In this document: piece by piece, positions 8,190-17,746 of the stretch | Layout: each line of letters begins with the position of its first letter | How positions within the stretch are numbered: position 1 is the stretch's first letter | DNA from: JAMXLO01 sp963812505 | GTDB taxonomy: Bacteria; Pseudomonadota; Alphaproteobacteria; Acetobacterales; Acetobacteraceae | Direction: 5' to 3' | Length of the DNA: 64,000 bases | NCBI GenBank assembly: GCA_963812505.1 | Contig: CAWEVM010000029.1 | Location: 62,001-126,000 of the forward strand | Translations under genes and position numbers: made by a program | The notes under the pieces: generated by a model | What the model was told of the DNA's origin: nothing | Database searches by the model: none | What the model saw: the letters and a program-made list of their open reading frames with translations, nothing else

Positions 8190-9401
8190 TCAGCCCCAGA
8201 GTTGGCGGCTTGCCAGCGTGGCCCCTTGTGCCAGTGCCTCGAGCTTCGCCCAGGCGATCTGCGGATGAACGCGGCCTCCCAATCCGCAGTCGGTGGACGC
8301 GATGACCCGCTCCCTGCCGACAAGATTCGCAAAGCGCAGGATGCGTTCGGCGACAAGCTCCGGGTGCTCGACCACGTTGGTCGCATGGCTGACGATTCCT
8401 GGCAGGATCAGCTTGTCATCGGGCAGCTTGACCTCCTGCCAGATCTTCCACTCATGCTCATGGCGGACATTGCCGGCTTCAAACGAGTAAGCATGAGCGT
8501 CGATCGCCAGCATGACCTCGATGATGTCCCGCATCGGGATGTCCGTCATGTGCGGGCCGTGCCAACTGCCCCAACACAGATGAAACCGAATGCGATCGTG
8601 CGGCAGACCCTTGATCGCGTGGTTTAGCGCCTCGACGCGGACCATCGAGAACTTCTTGTACTCCTCCACCGTCGGCTCGGGGTTGATCATGTCCCAGTTC
8701 TCGGCGATCGCCGGATCGTCGAGTTGCAAGATGAGCCCCGCATCGACGATCGCCTTGTACTCCTCGCGCATCGCATCGGCGCAGGCGTACAGCAGTTCTT
8801 CCTCGGTCTTGTAGTAGGCATTGCCGATGCGCGAGGCGCTGCCCGGTGCGACCGAGCTCATGAAGCCCTCCTCGACCCCGGCCACCTGCATCGCCTCCTT
8901 GAAATTGGCGATGTCCGCCTTGATTGCGTCATGGCCGGTATAGGTGATCGGCGCAACGCAGACCGGCGCCGGCGGCCGCGGCCCAGTGGTGATGCCGGAC
9001 TCGGGATCGGCGTAGGCCGTGGCGAACTGAGTACGGTCCCGGCGATCGCCGAAGCTGGTCAGCACCACCTCACCGGGTCGAGACCGCCGCGGCGCCATGT
9101 CGTATAGATTTGACTCGCCGGGTTTGAGCCCGCCCAGCCGTTGCCAGGAATATCGCCACCACGAGCCGTAGTTCACGCTCTGGCCCATCGGCTTGCCGAA
9201 CTCGCCGTCTCCGGGGATGTCGATGCCGAGCTCGTGCTGACGACGCACGACCTCGGATACCGCGTTCCGCAGCGTCTGCTGGAATGCCTGTTCATCGAAT
9301 GCCTCTCCGGCTTCGAGGGCGCGGTTCGCCGCGATCAGCCCGTCCGGACGCGGCAGGCTGCCGACATGGCTGGTGGCGATATGATTGATGCTCGCCTTCA
9401 T
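8190..9401 (-). CDS. MetE C-terminal-domain-like zinc methyltransferase, copy 2
   Basis: A 403-residue paralogue of the next gene, with the same zinc ligand set (H274, C276, E308, C372) and N-terminal SHVGSLPRP. By eye about three quarters of positions are identical between the copies, which points to a tandem duplication that has diverged mainly in the first 130 residues. It is the first gene of the minus-strand operon. ATG 9401 is preceded by a strong GGGAGG site; upstream alternatives lack one. The 28-base gap to copy 1 supports co-transcription. Biological substrate is unknown; annotation as methionine synthase would be unsafe because the folate/homocysteine-binding N-terminal half is missing. 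Confidence 0.88.
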   Translation of the reverse strand: MKASINHIATSHVGSLPRPDGLIAANRALEAGEAFDEQAFQQTLRNAVSEVVRRQHELGIDIPGDGEFGKPMGQSVNYGSWWRYSWQRLGGLKPGESNLYDMAPRRSRPGEVVLTSFGDRRDRTQFATAYADPESGITTGPRPPAPVCVAPITYTGHDAIKADIANFKEAMQVAGVEEGFMSSVAPGSASRIGNAYYKTEEELLYACADAMREEYKAIVDAGLILQLDDPAIAENWDMINPEPTVEEYKKFSMVRVEALNHAIKGLPHDRIRFHLCWGSWHGPHMTDIPMRDIIEVMLAIDAHAYSFEAGNVRHEHEWKIWQEVKLPDDKLILPGIVSHATNVVEHPELVAERILRFANLVGRERVIASTDCGLGGRVHPQIAWAKLEALAQGATLASRQLWG

Positions 9402-9476
9402 CGTTATCCTCCCTTGAACGGCACTGGGCGTCGTAGCCCATACCAAACCGGCGAGAAAGATGGCAGAGGCACGCCG

Positions 9477-10328
9477 ATGCCGCTACATTCCGGCGGGATG
9501 GATGGTTATCAGAGACGTCGTGCTTGCGTCTGGTTACGTCTGATTGCGGCAGCACTCGCGATGCAGAGTGTCTCCGTTGGTGCCAGGGCTGCGGAGCTGG
9601 ACTCCTATACGTCGGAAAGCTGGGAAACCCAGCAAAGCGCCCAATGCAGTTCTGCAATCCACGAAGCCGAGCAACGCCACCAATTGCCGTCGGGCCTGCT
9701 GGCCTCGATCGCGCGGGTCGAAAGCGGCCGGCCTCTGACGACAATGAACGACGTGCGTCCCTGGCCTTGGACGATCGATGCTGACGGCGATGGCCTCTTC
9801 CTCGACAGCAAGGCGGCGGCTGTTGCCTGGGTGGTGCAGCAGACATCGCATCACAGATATATCGACGTCGGCTGCCTGCAGGTTGACCTGACGCTGCACC
9901 CCCACGCATTTGCCTCGCTCGATGCGGCTTTCGATCCGGCGGCGAACGCTGACTATGCCGCGCAGTATCTCACTGCCCTTTATCGTAACGAAGCCGGGCA
10001 CAATTGGGACATTGCGGTCGGCCTGTACCATTCTCACACTGCAAGCCTCGCAGCGGACTATCGGGATCGCATCGCGATGGTCGGCGTGCGTATCTTGCGT
10101 GGCGTGCTCGAACCGGTGCCGCTCTACGTGCGTGCCATCCGACAAGGAACGCTTCGCCTGCCGCTGGGTGCCGGAAAATCGACACCGATCAACGTGAACC
10201 GGCAACCCGCTGCGCGCTCGCATCGCAGGCTGTCCACCTGTCAGATCGAGCAGGTGCTAGGTCCCTACCTCAACGCCTCAAGGAGCAACAATCGATGCAC
10301 CCAGACCGCTCGCTCGTCGGGGCCGTGA
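9477..10328 (+). CDS. Secreted lytic transglycosylase-like protein
   Basis: A 283-residue protein with a basic, hydrophobic N terminus resembling a signal peptide ending near GARAAE. It carries an SLT-type lysozyme-like domain: the candidate catalytic glutamate is E82 in ARVESG, followed by DVGCLQVDL, where family members have the (N)xGlxQ motif, and ANADYAAQYL. It would cleave peptidoglycan glycan strands in the periplasm. ATG 9477 is preceded by AGAGG; ATG 9498 is an in-frame alternative. The C-terminal 60 residues are basic and probably disordered. It is transcribed divergently from the methyltransferase operon. Confidence 0.75.
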   Translation: MPLHSGGMDGYQRRRACVWLRLIAAALAMQSVSVGARAAELDSYTSESWETQQSAQCSSAIHEAEQRHQLPSGLLASIARVESGRPLTTMNDVRPWPWTIDADGDGLFLDSKAAAVAWVVQQTSHHRYIDVGCLQVDLTLHPHAFASLDAAFDPAANADYAAQYLTALYRNEAGHNWDIAVGLYHSHTASLAADYRDRIAMVGVRILRGVLEPVPLYVRAIRQGTLRLPLGAGKSTPINVNRQPAARSHRRLSTCQIEQVLGPYLNASRSNNRCTQTARSSGP

Positions 10329-10374
10329 TCCAGCTCGCGGCGACATGCTGCCAGCGATATTCAGGGAGGCCGTC

Positions 10375-12288
10375 ATGAACGATGCCGCGCCCGTGTCGGG
10401 ATATGCCGAAGCCTACGCCGCGTGGCACACCGACCCCGAAGCCTGGTGGGCCGTGGTCGCAGAGGGTATCACGTGGGAACGGCGTTGGGATCGCGTTTTC
10501 GATCCCTCAATCGGGCCATATGGCAGGTGGTTCCCTGGCGCGATGCTGAACACCTGCTTCAACTGCGTCGACCGCCACGTGCTCGCGGGCCGTGGCGAGC
10601 AGGCAGCGCTGATCTGGGACAGCCCGATGACCGGGCGGATCGAAACGTTAACCTATCGCCAGATGCAGACGCGCACTGCGAAATTCGCCGGAGCACTGGC
10701 GGCACTCGGCGTTATGCGAGGCGACCGGGTGGTGATCTATCTGCCGATGGTCCCTGAGGCGGCAATCGCCATGCTGGCCTGCGCTCGGCTGGGTGCAATC
10801 CATTCCGTGGTGTTCGGCGGCTTTGCCGCGGCCGAGCTTGCCTCGCGCATCGCCGACGCCAAACCGAAGGTGATCGTGTCCGCATCATGCGGCCTCGAAC
10901 CTGGACGGGTGGTGAAATACAAGCCGCTGCTCGATGCCGCGATCGCGCTGTCGCCACACAAGCCGGACGCCTGCCTGATCCTGCAACGCGAGGCCGAGCG
11001 CGCAACGCTGATCGCCGGACGCGATCATGATCTGCTTGAAGCCGAGGCTGCGGCATCGCCACACGATCCGGTTTCCGTTGCCGCCACCGATCCGCTCTAC
11101 GTCCTCTACACCTCCGGCACGACAGGCCGGCCGAAAGGCGTGGTGCGCGACAATGGCGGCCATGCGGTGGCGCTGTGGAACTCGATGCGTATGCTTTATG
11201 GCGTCGATGCCGGTGACGTCTATTGGGCGGCATCGGATGTCGGCTGGGTGGTCGGCCACTCCTACATCGTCTACGCGCCGCTGCTGCGCGGCTGCACCAC
11301 TGTGATGTACGAGGGCAAGCCGGTCGGCACGCCGGACGCAGGCGCCTTCTGGCGAGTATGCGCGCAGCACGACGTGAAGGTGCTGTTCACCGCGCCGACT
11401 GCCATGCGGGCGATCAAGCAGCAGGATCCCGACGGCAGGCTGCTGCACGCCTACGATCTGTCGAAGCTGGAGGCGCTGTTCCTCGCCGGCGAGCGCTGCG
11501 ATCCCCCGACGGCGGTGTGGGCAGCGGAGCTGCTCGGCAAGCCGGTGGTCGATCACTGGTGGCAGACCGAGACCGGTTGGGCGATCACCAGCGGGTTCCG
11601 CCAGTTGGGGCTGTTTCCCTTCAAGCCTGGCTCGGGCGGACGACCCAGCCCTGGGATCGACCTGCACACACTGGACGACGAGGGCAATGCCGTCGAAGCC
11701 GGTCATACGGGCAATCTGTGCGCCAGACTGCCGCTGCCGCCAGGCTGCGCGCCGACCCTCTGGCAGAACGACGAGGGCTATCACACCGCGTATCTTTCGG
11801 ATTTTCCCGGCTGGTATCGCACAGGCGATGCCGGGATGATCGACGCCGAGGGCGATGTCTGGGTGATGGGTCGAACCGACGACATCATCAACGTCGCAGG
11901 ACACCGGCTGTCCACGGGCCAGATGGAAGAGGTACTGGCATCACACGCAGCGGTCGCCGAATGCGCGGTTATTGGTGCCAGGGATGACTTGAAGGGCCAA
12001 ACGCCAATCGGGTTGGTGGTGCTGAAGGCGGGCGTGAACCGTCCGGATGCCGAAATCGTCGCGGAGCTGGTGGCATTGGTACGTGAGCGGATTGGGCCGG
12101 TCGCCGCGTTCAAGGACGCCCGCGTGGTGCAACGGCTGCCGAAGACGCGGTCCGGCAAAATTCTACGCGCCTCGATCCGCCGCATCGCCGATGGCGAAAC
12201 GGTGCCGGTGCCACCGACCATCGAGGACCCGGCGGCATTGGATGAGGTCCGTGGGGTGCTGAGCAACGCTGCGATCCTGCGCGGATAG
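10375..12288 (+). CDS. prpE: Propionate/acetate--CoA ligase (PrpE-like acyl-CoA synthetase)
   Basis: A 637-residue AMP-forming acyl-CoA synthetase that activates a short-chain acid to its CoA thioester. It shows the P-loop YTSGTTGRPKG near residue 245, the acid-pocket region DVGWVVGHSY, the TGDAG hinge region and the C-terminal SGKILR motif near 591-596, whose lysine is the usual acetylation site. The N terminus (AYAAWHTDPEAWW) and CFNCVDRHV resemble PrpE more than Acs. ATG 10375 follows AGGGAGG. Other members of the methylcitrate pathway are not in the window. PrpE versus a broader short-chain ligase cannot be settled by eye. Confidence 0.86.
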   Translation: MNDAAPVSGYAEAYAAWHTDPEAWWAVVAEGITWERRWDRVFDPSIGPYGRWFPGAMLNTCFNCVDRHVLAGRGEQAALIWDSPMTGRIETLTYRQMQTRTAKFAGALAALGVMRGDRVVIYLPMVPEAAIAMLACARLGAIHSVVFGGFAAAELASRIADAKPKVIVSASCGLEPGRVVKYKPLLDAAIALSPHKPDACLILQREAERATLIAGRDHDLLEAEAAASPHDPVSVAATDPLYVLYTSGTTGRPKGVVRDNGGHAVALWNSMRMLYGVDAGDVYWAASDVGWVVGHSYIVYAPLLRGCTTVMYEGKPVGTPDAGAFWRVCAQHDVKVLFTAPTAMRAIKQQDPDGRLLHAYDLSKLEALFLAGERCDPPTAVWAAELLGKPVVDHWWQTETGWAITSGFRQLGLFPFKPGSGGRPSPGIDLHTLDDEGNAVEAGHTGNLCARLPLPPGCAPTLWQNDEGYHTAYLSDFPGWYRTGDAGMIDAEGDVWVMGRTDDIINVAGHRLSTGQMEEVLASHAAVAECAVIGARDDLKGQTPIGLVVLKAGVNRPDAEIVAELVALVRERIGPVAAFKDARVVQRLPKTRSGKILRASIRRIADGETVPVPPTIEDPAALDEVRGVLSNAAILRG

Positions 12289-12445
12289 CCTCACGGCCTG
12301 TCGCCGCAGGCGGCTTGCCAATTTCTCGAGCGTCCGTCGCCAAAGTTCATGAAGGCTTACGAAAGCCCGGATCATGCCGGTGCTACACTGGTGCCCCCTT
12401 GCGCCGGCAGGAAGTTACGCCCTGGACACATTTGAAGGAGCGGCT

Positions 12446-14989
12446 ATGAGCGACCTATACGGGGGCAGACATCCCAAGGAGTACGTCGTATCCACGGACG
12501 TCGCCGGTTTCGATTCGCTGACCGAGCTTGCTCTGGATATGCGCTCTGCATGGAATCATGCCACCGACCAAGTGTGGCGGATGCTGGATCCGGTGCTGTG
12601 GGATATCACGAACAACCCCTGGGTCATCCTGCAGACGGTCTCGAGAGAGAAACTCCAGTCTGCGCTGGCGGATCCCGCCTTTTGCAAGAACGTTGATGAT
12701 CTGGTGAAGGCCAGGCGGGACGCCGCGGAGGCACCCGCCTGGTTTCAACGGACCTATCCGCAGTCTCCGCTGCGCTGTGTGGCGTATTTCAGTCTGGAAT
12801 TCATGTTGAGCGAAGCGTTGCCGATCTACTCGGGCGGACTTGGCAACGTGGCCGGCGACCAGCTCAAGGCCGCCAGCGATCTGGGTGTGCCGGTGGTCGG
12901 GGTCGGACTGCTGTACCAGCAAGGCTATTTCCGTCAGGTGATCGACAAGGACGGGAAGCAACAGGCGGTGTTCCCGTATAACGATCCTGGACAACTGCCG
13001 ATCACACCATTACGTAAACCGAATGGCGAGTGGTTGCGGTTGGAAATCGCGCTGCCAGGCTACCCGCTCTGGCTACGTGCCTGGCAGGTCCAGGTCGGCA
13101 GAGTGAAACTCTATTTGCTGGACAGCAATGACGCAGCAAACTACCCAATACATCGCGGCATCACCAGTGAGCTATACGGCGGCGGGCCGGATCTGCGCCT
13201 CAAGCAGGAGCTGCTGCTGGGGATCGGCGGGTGGCGATTGCTCGCAGCGCTCGGCATCGAGCCGGAAGTCTGTCACTTGAACGAGGGGCACGCGGCGTTC
13301 GCGGTGCTGGAACGCGCGCGAAGCTTCATGCAGGAAACCGGGCACAATTTCGAGGTCGCGTTGGCCGCCACCAGGGCTGGCAATCTGTTCACCACCCACA
13401 CGGCGGTCGCTGCCGGCTTCGACCGTTTTCCGCCGGCCCTCATCGAGCAATACCTCGCCGGCTATGCGCAAACGCAACTCGGGATATCCTGCCACGATCT
13501 GCTTGCTCTAGGCCGTCAGAACCCCGATGACGCATCAGAGGCGTTCAACATTGCGTACCTGGCGATCCGCGGCAGTGGAGCAGTGAATGGCGTGAGCCGC
13601 CTGCATGGCGAAGTGAGCCGGCAGCTCTTTGAGCCGCTCTTTCCACGCTGGCCTTTGGATGAAGTGCCGGTCGAGCATGTGACGAACGGCGTCCACATGC
13701 CGAGCTGGGATTCAGCGGCAGCCGATGATTTCTGGACGGCAGCCTGTGGCAAGGAGCGCTGGCTGGGCAGCGCGGACATGCTCGAGCACGACATTCGCAG
13801 CATGCCCGACGCCAGTCTTTGGCAATTTCGTGCGGAGGCTCGCAAATCTCTCGTAGAATATGCTCGCGAACGCTTGTCGCGACAGGTGGCCGCCTACGGC
13901 GCGTCGCCCGAGGCGGTTGACGTGCGGCTTCTGTTTGACAGCAATGCTTTGACGCTGGGTTTCGCAAGGCGGTTTGCCACTTACAAAAGACCCAACCTGC
14001 TGCTGCACGATCCGGAGCGACTGCTGCGCCTGTTGACCGATCCTCGGCGCCCGGTGCAGCTCATCATCGCCGGCAAGGCCCATCCGGCGGACCAGGCAGG
14101 GCAGGCCATGATTCACGAATGGATACAGTTCGTCCGTCGCCCCGAAGCGCGCCCGCACGTGGTGTTCCTCAGCGATTACGACATGCAGTTGACCGAACAG
14201 TTGGTGCAGGGAGTTGATGTCTGGCTCAACACGCCGCGACGCCCGTGGGAAGCATGTGGAACGAGCGGCATGAAGGTATTGGTCAATGGCGGTATCAACC
14301 TGTCCGAATTGGACGGTTGGTGGGCCGAAGCCTATTCGCCGGACGTCGGCTGGGCATTGGGCGATGGCCACGAACATGAGGACGCTGCCGATGGGGACGC
14401 ATCCGACGCCGAGGCGCTCTATTGTCTGCTTGAACGCGAGGTGGTCCCGGAGTTCTACACCCGCGATGAACAAGGCATTCCCAACGCCTGGATAACCCGG
14501 ATGCGGGAAAGCATGGCGCGATTGACGCCCCAGTTTTCCACCAACCGAACGGTGGGCGAATACACTGAGCGATACTACCTGCCGAGGGCGACGGCCTATC
14601 TTCAGCGGGCTGCCGCCAAAGGCAAGATCGGCGCGGCCATAACTGATTGGCAACGTTCACTCCAACAAAACTGGGACCCGCTACGCTTCGGCGCAGTGAA
14701 GGTCGAGGCGTCTGGCGACCGGCATGTATTTGAAGTCGAGTTGTACCTCGACGAACTCAATCCCGATGCGGTGTGCGTAGAGCTCTACGCCAACGGCTCC
14801 AGAGGTGGAAAGCCCGCGCGGCAGGAGATGCGGCGTAGCCGCCGACTGGACGGTGCCGTGGGCGGCTACATTTACACCGCGACAGTATCCGCGACGCGTC
14901 CGCCGGCGGACTATACACCGCGCGTGGTACCGTGCTGCGCCGACGTTGCGATCCCGTTGGAAAATGCACGGATCTTGTGGCAACGGTGA
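12446..14989 (+). CDS. glgP: Alpha-glucan (glycogen/maltodextrin) phosphorylase, GT35
   Basis: An 847-residue pyridoxal-phosphate enzyme that releases glucose-1-phosphate from alpha-1,4-glucans. It belongs to the shorter bacterial/archaeal type with an N-terminal DUF3417-like region (ALDMRSAWNHATDQVW). Recognisable family segments are YFSLEFMLSE, the nucleotide/PLP region FARRFATYKRPNLL, and the PLP lysine in GTSGMK near residue 610 followed by VLVNGGINLS. ATG 12446 is preceded by AAGGAG. It is followed 45 bases later by an arginine decarboxylase in the same direction, probably one transcript. No glycogen synthase or branching enzyme lies nearby. Confidence 0.93.
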   Translation: MSDLYGGRHPKEYVVSTDVAGFDSLTELALDMRSAWNHATDQVWRMLDPVLWDITNNPWVILQTVSREKLQSALADPAFCKNVDDLVKARRDAAEAPAWFQRTYPQSPLRCVAYFSLEFMLSEALPIYSGGLGNVAGDQLKAASDLGVPVVGVGLLYQQGYFRQVIDKDGKQQAVFPYNDPGQLPITPLRKPNGEWLRLEIALPGYPLWLRAWQVQVGRVKLYLLDSNDAANYPIHRGITSELYGGGPDLRLKQELLLGIGGWRLLAALGIEPEVCHLNEGHAAFAVLERARSFMQETGHNFEVALAATRAGNLFTTHTAVAAGFDRFPPALIEQYLAGYAQTQLGISCHDLLALGRQNPDDASEAFNIAYLAIRGSGAVNGVSRLHGEVSRQLFEPLFPRWPLDEVPVEHVTNGVHMPSWDSAAADDFWTAACGKERWLGSADMLEHDIRSMPDASLWQFRAEARKSLVEYARERLSRQVAAYGASPEAVDVRLLFDSNALTLGFARRFATYKRPNLLLHDPERLLRLLTDPRRPVQLIIAGKAHPADQAGQAMIHEWIQFVRRPEARPHVVFLSDYDMQLTEQLVQGVDVWLNTPRRPWEACGTSGMKVLVNGGINLSELDGWWAEAYSPDVGWALGDGHEHEDAADGDASDAEALYCLLEREVVPEFYTRDEQGIPNAWITRMRESMARLTPQFSTNRTVGEYTERYYLPRATAYLQRAAAKGKIGAAITDWQRSLQQNWDPLRFGAVKVEASGDRHVFEVELYLDELNPDAVCVELYANGSRGGKPARQEMRRSRRLDGAVGGYIYTATVSATRPPADYTPRVVPCCADVAIPLENARILWQR

Positions 14990-15034
14990 TCCCATCGACG
15001 GAACGAGCAGACGAGCATATGAAGGAATGGCGAT

Positions 15035-15586
15035 ATGTTCCCAAGTCCGACGCGCATGTTCTTGACCAAGGGCATCGGGGTCCATCGTCATGCCCTCACG
15101 GCCTTCGAGTTCGCCTTGCGTGACGCGGACATCGAGCAGCAGAACCTGGTCTATGTGTCGTCCATTCTTCCACCGCACTGCGAGGTTATCAGCCGCGAAG
15201 CAGGGGGCGAAATACTGAAGCCAGGGGATATCACCTTCTGCGTCCTGGCCCGATCGGAGACCAATGAATTCGGGCGCCGCATTTACGCCAGCCTCGGCCT
15301 TGCCAGGCCGTCGGATCCGGATATGTATGGCTACATCTCGGAACTGCACGGATACGGCATGACCGCGGCGGCAAGCGGTGAACAGGCGGAGGATCTTGCC
15401 GCGACCATGCTGGCATCGACATTGGGTCTGGATTTTGACCCAGACGCGGCATGGAACGATCGCAAGCAGATATACGAGCACAGCAGCCTGATCATCGACA
15501 GCACGTCAATCACCGCCGTGGCGGAGTGCGGCCCGGACAATCACTGGACCTGTGCGATCGCTGCGGCCGTATTCCTGTTTTCCTGA
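15035..15586 (+). CDS. pdaD: Pyruvoyl-dependent arginine decarboxylase
   Basis: A 183-residue proenzyme that self-cleaves to create a pyruvoyl cofactor and then converts arginine to agmatine, the first step of one polyamine route. The self-cleavage site is visible as YVSSILPP, placing the break between Ser42 and Ser43 and giving a short beta chain and a longer alpha chain. The rest matches the family, including GYISELHGYG and a conserved glutamate in the C-terminal third. ATG 15035 is preceded by AAGGAATGGCGAT, containing a ribosome-binding site. The family is best known from archaea and chlamydiae. No agmatinase or agmatine deiminase gene is in the window. Confidence 0.9.
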   Translation: MFPSPTRMFLTKGIGVHRHALTAFEFALRDADIEQQNLVYVSSILPPHCEVISREAGGEILKPGDITFCVLARSETNEFGRRIYASLGLARPSDPDMYGYISELHGYGMTAAASGEQAEDLAATMLASTLGLDFDPDAAWNDRKQIYEHSSLIIDSTSITAVAECGPDNHWTCAIAAAVFLFS

Positions 15587-15619
15587 ATAATGCATCAGAA
15601 TACGAACCTGAACGCTCGG

Positions 15620-17746
15620 TCAATCGCGGCCATGACGATCCGTGGACGACGCCAGCGCGGCCAACCGTTCGAGCGCGGCGGCATCGCCCAACGCCGCGGC
15701 CAGTTCGGCCATGGCCAGCCCCGCAAGAGCAGCCGTCAGCGTCTCCGCTTCGTCGATCTTGGTGCGCGCTGACAGCAGCGTGACATCGATCGGATCGAGG
15801 CGCGGTCGGCGCGGTGGCGGCAGCATCGCCTTGTGCGCCTCGAGGAGCGACCGATCACACAGGAGACGGGAGACGTCGACTTTGATGCGCGCTGTCCACT
15901 CGTGCTGCAGCGCCGTGGCGCGCGACACCACGCCGGGCGGCGCAACATCCTCTGGCGTGCGCAACAGGCCCGCTGCCCGACGCCGCCCCGTGACCAACGC
16001 CAGAGGGATCGCCAGTGCAAGCCCGAGCACGACCGGCAGCATCCACAGCACCAGGGAGAGCGAGACAGCCCACGCCACTCCGCCAAGCAGCAAACCGAGC
16101 ACGGTGTGCCGCCGATAAAGCCGCCGCGTCTCCCGTGCCGGAATTGCGCCGTCGCCACGCCGCTGCGCAACCCATCCTGAGTCGCGTCCAACGAGAATTG
16201 CCACCACATCGATCGTCTGGGTGAGCATCACAACCGGTGCGAGCAGCCCGGCGATCAGCGTCTCGAACACGATGCCGGCCAGCAGACGCGCGGCGCCGAA
16301 GCCTCGCCGTTCCTGACGATGCAACAGTATCACAATGCAGCCCAGCAGCTTTGGAACCAGCAGCAAGGCCATGGTGGCGACGAACATCCACATCGCGCGC
16401 ACCGGATCAACCACCGGCCATTGCGGAAACAGCGACTTGCCTTGCGGAAAGTAATCCGGCAGCACGAAACGCGCCTGCACCGCGATCAGGATGCCGGTGA
16501 GGATGAACAGTAGCCATAGTGGCGCGGTAATGTAGGAACCGACACCGGTCAGCAGATGCAGCCGGCTGATTGGAGAGAGACCGCGCGTCGGCAGCACTGC
16601 GAGATGCTGCAGATTACCCTGGCACCAGCGCCGGTCGCGCACGGCCAGATCAGTCAGCGTCGGCGGTACCTCCTCATAGCTGCCGCGCACGCCAGGCACC
16701 ATGTGCACCGCCCACCCGCCGCGGCGCAGCAGCGCGGCCTCGACGAAATCGTGACTCATGATCGGCCCGCCGAACGGCTTGCGGCCCGCGAGTTCCGGAA
16801 GCCCCGCACATCCGGCGAAGGCGCGCGTGCGGATTATCGCATTGTGGCCCCAATAGTTGCCTTCGGAGCCATGCCACCATGCGATGCCGTGCGCGATCAG
16901 CGGCCCATAGACGCGCCCAGCAAACTGTTGCACGCGGGCGAACAAGGTCGTCGCACCGATGATGATCGGCAAGGTCTGGATCAGTCCGACATCGGGATGC
17001 CGCTCCATCGCACCGGCGAGCCGCACCAGCGTCTCGCCGTTCATCAGACTGTCTGCATCGAGGATCAGGAACTGTGCGTATGCGCCCCCGAAGCGCATCA
17101 CCCACTCCGCGATATTGCCCGACTTACGCGCGACGTTCCTCGGACGCCGGCGGTAGAATATACGCGCGTGGCTGGCCGTGTTTTCACGCAAGGCAAGGAA
17201 GCCTGCCTCCTCGGCAATCCAGATCTCAGGATCGGTGGTATCGCTGAGGATAAACAGGTCGAATGCGTCGGCCGCCCCAGTTGGACGCAGCGACTCCCAG
17301 ATCGCCTGCAGGCCCGCCATGACACGCGCGGGCTGCTCGTTGTAGGTCGGCATCAGCAGCGCGGTGCGCGACACGAGATGCGGCGCCGGCGCATTGGCGC
17401 CCGTCTCCAGTCGACAGCCGCCGCCCGCAAGCTGCGAGCAGAATCCGGCAAGCGCACTGGTGAACGACAGCGCGATCCAACCGAACAAAGCGAGAAACAG
17501 CGCCATCACGAAGATCGCCAGCGGCGTCACACCATTCGCCGCGAACACCAGATACATCTCGTGCGCGCCTTCGATCGTCAGCGCGACTGCCCCACCGATC
17601 ACCACGAACCGCCGCAACCACATGGCGCGCGGCGAACTCGCCGGCCGCGGCATGCGTCGTGGCGCCGTGCGTAACGACTGGGTCGGCATGGCGAGGGGCG
17701 CCTCATCGGGCAGCGCCCGAAATGAAGCTGCCGTCAGGTTGTCCAT
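15620..17746 (-). CDS. opgH: Glucans biosynthesis glucosyltransferase OpgH (MdoH)
   Basis: A 708-residue inner-membrane GT2 enzyme that polymerises glucose into the backbone of osmoregulated periplasmic glucans. It has an N-terminal cytoplasmic stretch, two early transmembrane helices, the catalytic domain with DxD-like LDADSLM near residue 228 and the RDRRWCQGN acceptor-site motif near 372, then several C-terminal helices. ATG 17746 (MDNLTAAS) was chosen because the gene then overlaps the 3' end of opgG by 13 bases, as expected of a coupled pair; the frame is open for another 100 codons upstream but reads as an opgG shadow. Confidence 0.95.
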   Translation of the reverse strand: MDNLTAASFRALPDEAPLAMPTQSLRTAPRRMPRPASSPRAMWLRRFVVIGGAVALTIEGAHEMYLVFAANGVTPLAIFVMALFLALFGWIALSFTSALAGFCSQLAGGGCRLETGANAPAPHLVSRTALLMPTYNEQPARVMAGLQAIWESLRPTGAADAFDLFILSDTTDPEIWIAEEAGFLALRENTASHARIFYRRRPRNVARKSGNIAEWVMRFGGAYAQFLILDADSLMNGETLVRLAGAMERHPDVGLIQTLPIIIGATTLFARVQQFAGRVYGPLIAHGIAWWHGSEGNYWGHNAIIRTRAFAGCAGLPELAGRKPFGGPIMSHDFVEAALLRRGGWAVHMVPGVRGSYEEVPPTLTDLAVRDRRWCQGNLQHLAVLPTRGLSPISRLHLLTGVGSYITAPLWLLFILTGILIAVQARFVLPDYFPQGKSLFPQWPVVDPVRAMWMFVATMALLLVPKLLGCIVILLHRQERRGFGAARLLAGIVFETLIAGLLAPVVMLTQTIDVVAILVGRDSGWVAQRRGDGAIPARETRRLYRRHTVLGLLLGGVAWAVSLSLVLWMLPVVLGLALAIPLALVTGRRRAAGLLRTPEDVAPPGVVSRATALQHEWTARIKVDVSRLLCDRSLLEAHKAMLPPPRRPRLDPIDVTLLSARTKIDEAETLTAALAGLAMAELAAALGDAAALERLAALASSTDRHGRD

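Noticed and set aside
9402..9476. Possible SAM or cobalamin riboswitch ahead of the MetE-like genes
   Set aside because: The divergent gap is only 75 bases, too short for a cobalamin riboswitch, and no SAM-riboswitch core was recognised.
10885..11904. 339-codon minus-strand open frame opposite the acyl-CoA synthetase
   Set aside because: The plus strand encodes all acyl-CoA synthetase motifs; the antisense translation is histidine/arginine-rich without a domain.
16556..17674. 372-codon plus-strand open frame opposite opgH
   Set aside because: The minus strand encodes a full OpgH; no ribosome-binding site or family match for the antisense frame.
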